Positions 58,935 through 64,000 of a stretch of DNA of 64,000 nucleotides are shown here, piece after piece (position 1 is the first letter of the stretch; the number at the start of each line of letters is the position of its first letter). A program made the position numbers and the translations under genes. The stretch covers positions 248,001 to 312,000 of the forward strand of contig BGKB01000089.1 of assembly GCA_003116975.1 (NCBI GenBank), given 5' to 3'. Source of the DNA: Aurantiochytrium sp. KH105. Taxonomy: Eukaryota; Sar; Bigyra; Thraustochytrida; Thraustochytriidae. The notes below the pieces were generated by a model that saw only the letters and a list, made by a program, of their open reading frames with translations, did not search any database and was not told where the DNA came from.

Positions 58935-59430
58935 GTGGACAAAAAGGGGAGAAATTGAGGGGAAAAGGAGAAAACGGTACGAAAAAAGAAAAGAAAAAAG
59001 AAGAAGATCAAGGTCTTGCCTTGGAATGAGCCTCGGGACGACACAATCTTTTGGCCTTCACGTTTCGCATTAGAATCACACACACATTTCATACAAATAA
59101 CCAAACAAAAAAGAAATTTGACGGCCTTGAAAGTTTTATTATTCGCTTGCGTGCCTTTCCAGCTTTCTTCACGTTTGTAATTTCATTCAGATGCCACCTC
59201 ATTATACCTGAGAACTGTCAGTAAAGAGCTTTCCTCTTTTTCTTTCTCCGTCTCTCTCTCTCTCTCTCTCTTGCTTGCTTGCAATTTATTGCCCTGACAT
59301 CCGTTCCCCAAAAGTGAACGAAAAATTGAGAGGCTCATTAGAGAGAGGCTCGTGGAAAAAGATACGAGGGGGTATTGCAACAGATACTCGCTCGCGAATA
59401 ATGCGACCAGACTTATTACGATCACGCTTG
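58935..59430. other. Convergent intergenic region
   Basis: About 496 bp between two converging 3' ends. It includes A/G-rich sequence (58935-59010), AT-rich sequence (59080-59200) and a (CT)n microsatellite at about 59247-59271. No gene is seen. Confidence 0.55.
59247..59271. repeat. (CT)n microsatellite
   Basis: An uninterrupted run of CT dinucleotides, about 25 bp, in the shared 3' region of two convergent genes. Confidence 0.85.
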
Positions 59431-62052
59431 TTAGAACTCAGCCCCTCTCGGACGATGTGGCGAGACGATAAAGTTCGATATTTCGCCGTCCGATGCGTCT
59501 GACTGCACAAGACGACGATGTCGAGGGGATGATACTGCAGCAGCCCCAGCCCGGCCCTCTGGCGCCTCTGCTGCAAATTTTATTTTCCCTTCAGGTTTGA
59601 CTGTGGCGCCAGATGAGTCGTGCTCGACTCGTGCGCTCGTAGACGAGGTTCCCGAAGGGTCAGAGCCTGACATGTACACGCGAACCCCCGGCTCTGGGGG
59701 TCGTGGACTTGGAGTCACACGACTCGCAAGAGCTGCATCAAATTTGGAATAAATCTCCTTCCCCGCGAAAAGATCGTTGTGACGTCCAATAATTTCCGTT
59801 CGCAAATGCAACATGTTCCCTTGATCGTAGGCTTGCGTTCGCGCGGCCGACGCCGCCGTTTCCGAGGCAGGAAGTCGAAAGGTCCCTCCGGTGTATGCGC
59901 TGCTGAGCTTGCGAAACTTTGCCAGGTACTTCATTCCCCGGGCAAGTTCAAGTACTTCGGCGCGATCTACCAGATCTGCGTCTTTCGCACGCATCCTACG
60001 CAGCGCAGATGGGACCTGGAAACGGACCTTGGCGCCACCACCTCGCGCGGACTCGAGGCTGTCGTCATCCTCATTCGAGAGAGCTGCATTGGCCTTGTCG
60101 ACTCCCTGGGCCTGGTCTTCTTCGAAAGTAGGCTTTTCCGCACTCGGAACGCTAGAGTCGCCATCAAGGACCTCCTGAAGAGTGGCAAGAGCCCGGCGCA
60201 GCGTCAAGTCGCGGCCTTCTTGATCATCGTTGGCTCCACGATCAGCCTTCCGACCAGCATATTTTGATGGAGACGTCGTCGCCGCATCGATACCCATCGC
60301 AGCTCGTACTCGAGAAAAGAGAACTCTCGAAAAGTTATGTGCCAATTCGGTGAGCTCGCGTTCCTTTGCTTGCTTTGCCTCACGAACCCGATCAATTTGT
60401 TGCTTTTGAACGAGCGTCTTTTGCTCGAGCTGACGGTGCTTTTTCACAACGAGCTCGTGGTGACCCAACATTTTATTGTACTTGGCTTTGAGTGAGGACG
60501 TCTCGAGTGATAGACGTTTGACAAGATTGGGAAGAGTTTCGTCTCCGTCTCCCTTGACCTTGATTTTGAGCCGAACGATCCGATGGCGAAGATCCTGTTT
60601 GTCCTGATTGAGTTTCTCCTTTGCGCGATGCGCTTCTTCGAGAAGATTTTGAATGGCTTGCAGGTCTTCCATGTGCTTTTCCTCGCGCTGTGCTTGCTGC
60701 TCGAGGCGCTTGCGATTCAGGTCGAGTGCTTCGCGTACGCGTTCGTCCGCCTTGGCGAGACGGCCCTCCAGCTTTGCATGAACGACTGCACTGGCGTCGA
60801 TTTGCTTGCGCAGCGCGGCGATTGTATCTCGTTGCTCTGCCTCGGTTCGCTGGCGCATGGCGGCCAAGTCGTCAGCGTGTGATCGTCGGAGCTGCTCGAT
60901 CTCCTGCTCATGCTTGATCAGAATCGATTGTAGATCTGTGCCCTCAATCAGATTTAAGATCTTGGCGTCTTTGGCGGACATCATCGTGTCAAAGTGCTGA
61001 TCTTTGGCCTTGACCATGTACTTGATCTCCTCCTCGTACTTTGCGGCTTGTATCCTCACTTTGTCCTCAAGCTTTGCGGCCTCTGTAGTGAACAGATACT
61101 CGGCAGTTTGTCGATACTCTTCAAATTGGGTCTGTAGCGCTCTTACGACCTCTCCCTGTTCTCGTAAGAGCTGCTCTTTGTCCTCGAGCTGAATAATTTT
61201 CAGATTTTCGAGCTGCTCGCTCAGCCTATCATAGTCTTCAATTTTGGATTTCCGATCAAGATTCCACTCTGCGCGGACTAGCTCAGCGTGTTCTTCATAT
61301 TCGGTTTTGAGTTCCTCGAGAAGTCTCTGATGTGCCAGCAACGAGGCGTGCATTTCGCCTTGCATACGGTTGCTATTCTCCGCGAGAAGAAGAACCTGAC
61401 GAGTGTTACGATTTCGTTCGCGCCGGGCCGCGTTCATGTCGGACTTTTGCTTTCCTATCATTTGCGCCTCCGACTGCAGACTCCCGAGAATGTCATCCTT
61501 GTTAGCAATTGATTCTCGGAGCTCGGCCTCCATGACGCGCAAGTCCCTCAGCTCCTCGGTCAAGCTCTTGTTCTCCTCTTCAAACTGGTAAGCGACGGTT
61601 TTGACACTATTGAGTGCGTCTTGCAGACTTTCGAGGCGCATATTTAGTCTTTCAATTTCGGCAAGATTTTGCGCCTCGCGGTCGCGAATATCTTCAATGT
61701 TGGCTTCCAGCGTGCCATTTTCATAGAGCGTTTTATCAAGGAGCGCATGAGTCTTTTGCAGCTCTTGTTCTTTGGCCTCAAGTTGTTTTCGTACGGACTC
61801 AATCGCCGCCTCCGGGCTCGCAAGTCCTAAAGCTGCACCTCCGTCACCTTGCTGTCCTGCGCGAAGTTTGCGGTACTTGATCTTGAGCTCTCGCAGCTCT
61901 TCCTCCGTATGTTTGAGCAGTACGCTTTGGTTGTCATGCTTGAGTTGCAGCTCACGCGCCTGTCCGCGGAGCGCGTTCACTTCTTGGTACAAGCGCTGCT
62001 GGAGCTGCTGCTGCTGCTCCTGCTCGAGCTGGGTCGCCCCTGGTCCCGCCAT
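59431..62052 (-). CDS. Uncharacterised coiled-coil protein, possibly ciliary
   Basis: The first ATG is 62050-62052 (MAGPGATQLEQEQ); the frame extends upstream only from a TTG. The product has 873 residues. It is coiled coil from about 10 to 620, beginning with a Gln run. The tail is disordered, with a Ser/Pro-rich C terminus. The segment EYLFTTEAAKLEDKV, then KYEEEIKYMVKAKDQHFDTM and MSAKDAKILNLIEGTDLQ (about 305-370), has the even, low-bias composition of a conserved functional region. It resembles segments in ciliary and basal-body coiled-coil proteins, but I cannot name the family with confidence. No motor or membrane segment is present. A ciliary role is suggested by that resemblance and by its flagellar neighbours only. 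Confidence 0.75.
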   Translation of the reverse strand: MAGPGATQLEQEQQQQLQQRLYQEVNALRGQARELQLKHDNQSVLLKHTEEELRELKIKYRKLRAGQQGDGGAALGLASPEAAIESVRKQLEAKEQELQKTHALLDKTLYENGTLEANIEDIRDREAQNLAEIERLNMRLESLQDALNSVKTVAYQFEEENKSLTEELRDLRVMEAELRESIANKDDILGSLQSEAQMIGKQKSDMNAARRERNRNTRQVLLLAENSNRMQGEMHASLLAHQRLLEELKTEYEEHAELVRAEWNLDRKSKIEDYDRLSEQLENLKIIQLEDKEQLLREQGEVVRALQTQFEEYRQTAEYLFTTEAAKLEDKVRIQAAKYEEEIKYMVKAKDQHFDTMMSAKDAKILNLIEGTDLQSILIKHEQEIEQLRRSHADDLAAMRQRTEAEQRDTIAALRKQIDASAVVHAKLEGRLAKADERVREALDLNRKRLEQQAQREEKHMEDLQAIQNLLEEAHRAKEKLNQDKQDLRHRIVRLKIKVKGDGDETLPNLVKRLSLETSSLKAKYNKMLGHHELVVKKHRQLEQKTLVQKQQIDRVREAKQAKERELTELAHNFSRVLFSRVRAAMGIDAATTSPSKYAGRKADRGANDDQEGRDLTLRRALATLQEVLDGDSSVPSAEKPTFEEDQAQGVDKANAALSNEDDDSLESARGGGAKVRFQVPSALRRMRAKDADLVDRAEVLELARGMKYLAKFRKLSSAYTGGTFRLPASETAASAARTQAYDQGNMLHLRTEIIGRHNDLFAGKEIYSKFDAALASRVTPSPRPPEPGVRVYMSGSDPSGTSSTSARVEHDSSGATVKPEGKIKFAAEAPEGRAGAAAVSSPRHRRLVQSDASDGEISNFIVSPHRPRGAEF

Positions 62053-62872
62053 CCTGCCACGGCGAGCCCGCACGCCGCGCGGCTGCGTCTCTTTGGTTCG
62101 CGCCGGCTTTGATGTTGTTTGGGCTGGCAACCTCGAATCCTCTCAGGGACCTTATGAATGACCGTAAGCCTGCGTAGTGGGTCTATGTAGGCCTATGGTC
62201 GAGAAGGAAAGTTTTTAGAGTGCAAAGTTTTAACGCAGCGTAACGGAAACACAGCGGGCAGACAGTAGGGCAGACAATCATCCTCTGCGTGGTGGTGCTT
62301 GGGGGGGAGGGGAGAGCCGCGTCTGTCATCTTGGAAAAAGCCAAAGTGCATCTGCCTTGACAGTGAGAAAGCGCGATGAAGGATTAGGGCTCCGACGTTT
62401 GACTACGCTTGCATTTGTAAACCCCTTGTTTTTCTGTGAAGGAGAGGAACATGTGGTCCCATGAATGACACGACACGTGCGGAGGCTCTCGAGCCCAAAG
62501 TGGTTCCAGTGTCGCCCCGATCCAAGTCGCCGGCTGCCGTTTATGAACGAGCTAAACTCGGCCGCGAAAGGCTCGCCAGACGTCTTTACCACTCCGTTCT
62601 CGATTTGGGACATACCTCCCGAGCATGCGTGTATGAATAATACCGTACTGGTGGTCGATCCAGACAGACACGAACCGTCGATCACGAAAGCGAAAGCAAA
62701 AGCAAAAGCGAAAGCGACTTCGGATCGCGAGACCTTTGCGTAGCGGTGGAGGAGAGGGGGGCTGCGGCAAGAAAGAGAGGAGTCGAAAGCAGGGCCTGGG
62801 GCGCCGCGCGCGCGCCAAGGGCAACGCAAGGCGCGGTGGCGTTGCGTTCTGCGGTGAGCCTCAGAAGGCGCC
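62053..62872. other. Divergent promoter region, coiled-coil gene / acyltransferase
   Basis: An 820-bp spacer. It includes a GCGAAA/GCAAAA hexanucleotide run at about 62684-62716 and a G run near 62307-62320. No gene is called in it. Confidence 0.5.
62684..62716. repeat. GCGAAA/GCAAAA hexanucleotide repeat
   Basis: Five to six AAAGCG/AAAGCA units upstream of the acyltransferase gene. GAAA-type motifs can be factor sites, but slippage alone explains the array. Confidence 0.75.
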
Positions 62873-64000
62873 ATGCTGTCGCGCGAAAAGCATGGCGAGA
62901 AGGATCGCGCGGAAGGTGATCAGAACGCGCGAACGCCTGAGCACGATGATGAAGAGTACAATCCGTTCGAGTACAATACGCCCGTCACCTCATACGAGCT
63001 GGCCAAGATGGTGTTCATGTACGTGAGTGGGATCGCCATCATCAGGATCATCCTCTTCGCCCTCATTCTTTTTGTCGTACTCATTCTCACAACGGTTGCC
63101 AATCTCGGTCTGAGCAAGGACGAGTGCTACGAACGTCCCTTTTCACGATGGCGGCGCGCTCTACTGCTCCCTGTTGCTGGGCTGTGTCGCGTCTTCCTCT
63201 TCACCCTTGGCTTTTATAGCGTCCGCGTACGTGGCAAGCCGTCCCCGGACGCGGCGTTTTTCACGCCGAATCACGTGTCTCTCTTTGATGCCGTTGTCAT
63301 GTACTGGCTGACAATGCCGAGTGCTGTGGCCAAAGCCGAACTTTTGGACAAGCCGATTTTGGGGCGGATTCTACGCGGCCTGCAAGTGATTCCAGTCATT
63401 CGTGAAACCAAGGAGGGACGAGAAACCACGAAACGCATCATGGGTCGATTCGCTGCCTCGCAACACGACCCAAACCCCAGAAACCGGTTTCCGCAGGTGC
63501 TCATCTTCCCCCAAGGAACATGTACAAAAGAGGACTGCGTAAGCATCTTTCAACGTGGGGCCTTCTTGCCTGGGCTTCCCGTACAGCCTGTGGCCATCAA
63601 ATATCGATACAAGCACTTCAACCCCGCGTACGTCTGCACGCGTGCAAAGGACTACTTTCACAGACGGCACTTTACGCAGTTTGTGCAGCATTTAGAAGTT
63701 GTGTTTCTTCCCGTGCATTACCCGACCGAGGCCGAGAAAGAGGATCCAACGCTCTTTGCGAATGCTGTGCGCGATGAGATTGCCAAGGAGCTTGGTGCAC
63801 GCACGACCAACCACTACTTTGAGGACTGCAAGCTCTTTCAAGCTGCCCTGGATCGCAGACAGGCCAAGCACGTGCTGGCGCCTCTCGAGAAGCGTCGCCC
63901 CATCGACAATGTCTTTTTGAATGGGCTCCAAGTCAAGGAGATCAAGGACATTTTTGGAGACTCTGGATCTCATCTCAGCGAGATCAAGGCCGCGCTCAAG
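62873..64000 (+). CDS. LPCAT/AGPAT-type lysophospholipid acyltransferase (3' part missing)
   Basis: The ATG at 62873 opens a frame that runs off the right edge, at least 376 residues. A hydrophobic segment lies at about 44-78. Acyltransferase motif I is NHVSLFDAVV (the HX4D catalytic pair). A motif II-like VIPVIRETKEGRETTK follows. Motif III reads FPQGTCTKEDC and motif IV PGLPVQPVAIKY. This arrangement matches the LPCAT1/LPEAT branch, which transfers acyl-CoA to lysophospholipids in the ER. The C-terminal stretch EIKDIFGDSG may begin an EF-hand-like region, as in LPCAT1/2. Motif III usually has Glu (FPEGT); here the codon CAA gives Gln. In an oleaginous protist such an enzyme would feed polyunsaturated chains into phospholipids, but that is an inference. 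Confidence 0.9.
   Translation, partial: MLSREKHGEKDRAEGDQNARTPEHDDEEYNPFEYNTPVTSYELAKMVFMYVSGIAIIRIILFALILFVVLILTTVANLGLSKDECYERPFSRWRRALLLPVAGLCRVFLFTLGFYSVRVRGKPSPDAAFFTPNHVSLFDAVVMYWLTMPSAVAKAELLDKPILGRILRGLQVIPVIRETKEGRETTKRIMGRFAASQHDPNPRNRFPQVLIFPQGTCTKEDCVSIFQRGAFLPGLPVQPVAIKYRYKHFNPAYVCTRAKDYFHRRHFTQFVQHLEVVFLPVHYPTEAEKEDPTLFANAVRDEIAKELGARTTNHYFEDCKLFQAALDRRQAKHVLAPLEKRRPIDNVFLNGLQVKEIKDIFGDSGSHLSEIKAALK

Noticed and set aside
1-64000. Mobile elements, virus-like elements, CRISPR arrays and operon-like clusters
   Set aside because: I saw no reverse transcriptase, integrase, transposase, capsid or terminal-repeat structure, no spacer array, and no set of neighbouring genes that clearly forms one pathway.

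Overview
The window looks like nuclear DNA from a GC-rich, gene-dense, intron-poor unicellular eukaryote. It holds about 21 protein genes in 64 kb on both strands, nearly all single-exon, with only two places where splicing is evident. Best guess is a stramenopile of the thraustochytrid/labyrinthulomycete type. The reasons are the WRKY19-type zinc-knuckle array, the VCBS plus Cys-rich multi-pass surface protein, the RCC1-type membrane protein and a flagellar gene set. This is an inference from gene style, not from a sequence search. I saw no rRNA, convincing tRNA, CRISPR array, transposon or virus-like element.

Layout. 1-8.4 kb: a left-truncated LRR/IQ/Sfi1-like protein (-), an Msp1/ATAD1 mitochondrial AAA translocase (+) and gamma-tubulin complex protein 4 (-), whose 3' coding end overlaps that of ATAD1 by 22 bp. 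8.9-17.7 kb: an acidic unknown protein, a PH-ankyrin protein and a large VCBS/Cys-rich multi-pass surface protein, all on minus. 20.2-29.7 kb: an unknown polytopic membrane protein, then, 47 bp later, a giant coiled-coil protein with a 53-residue repeat array. 29.9-38.3 kb: kinesin-9, the zinc-knuckle array protein and a CCDC57-like coiled-coil protein. 38.8-44.3 kb: proteasome assembly chaperone 2, PABPN1 and a three-RRM RNA-binding protein with a likely 3' intron. 46.8-53.1 kb: a Rho/Rac-like GTPase (two exons), an unknown coiled-coil protein and an EGF-like/7TM receptor-like protein. 55.3-64 kb: an RCC1 beta-propeller membrane protein, a probable mitochondrial ribosomal protein mL40, another coiled-coil protein and a right-truncated LPCAT-type acyltransferase.

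Functional themes. Several genes point to microtubule-organising centres and flagella (GCP4, kinesin-9, CCDC57-like, LRR/IQ/Sfi1-like, and perhaps the unnamed coiled-coil proteins), so the organism probably has a flagellated stage. A second theme is cell-surface sensing (VCBS/Cys-rich protein, 7TM protein, RCC1 membrane protein, Rho-like GTPase, PH-ankyrin). Neither theme is an operon-like system, and most neighbours look independent.

Most unusual points: a lectin-like beta-sandwich domain inside GCP4; the 53-residue, partly homogenised repeat array; a Rho-like GTPase that seems to lack the Rho insert helix; a decayed approx. 130-bp tandem repeat whose peptide-level pattern is partly kept; and an RNA-binding protein gene whose apparent stop codon lies inside a consensus branch-point motif. 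I did not find strong evidence for a wholly new multi-gene system.
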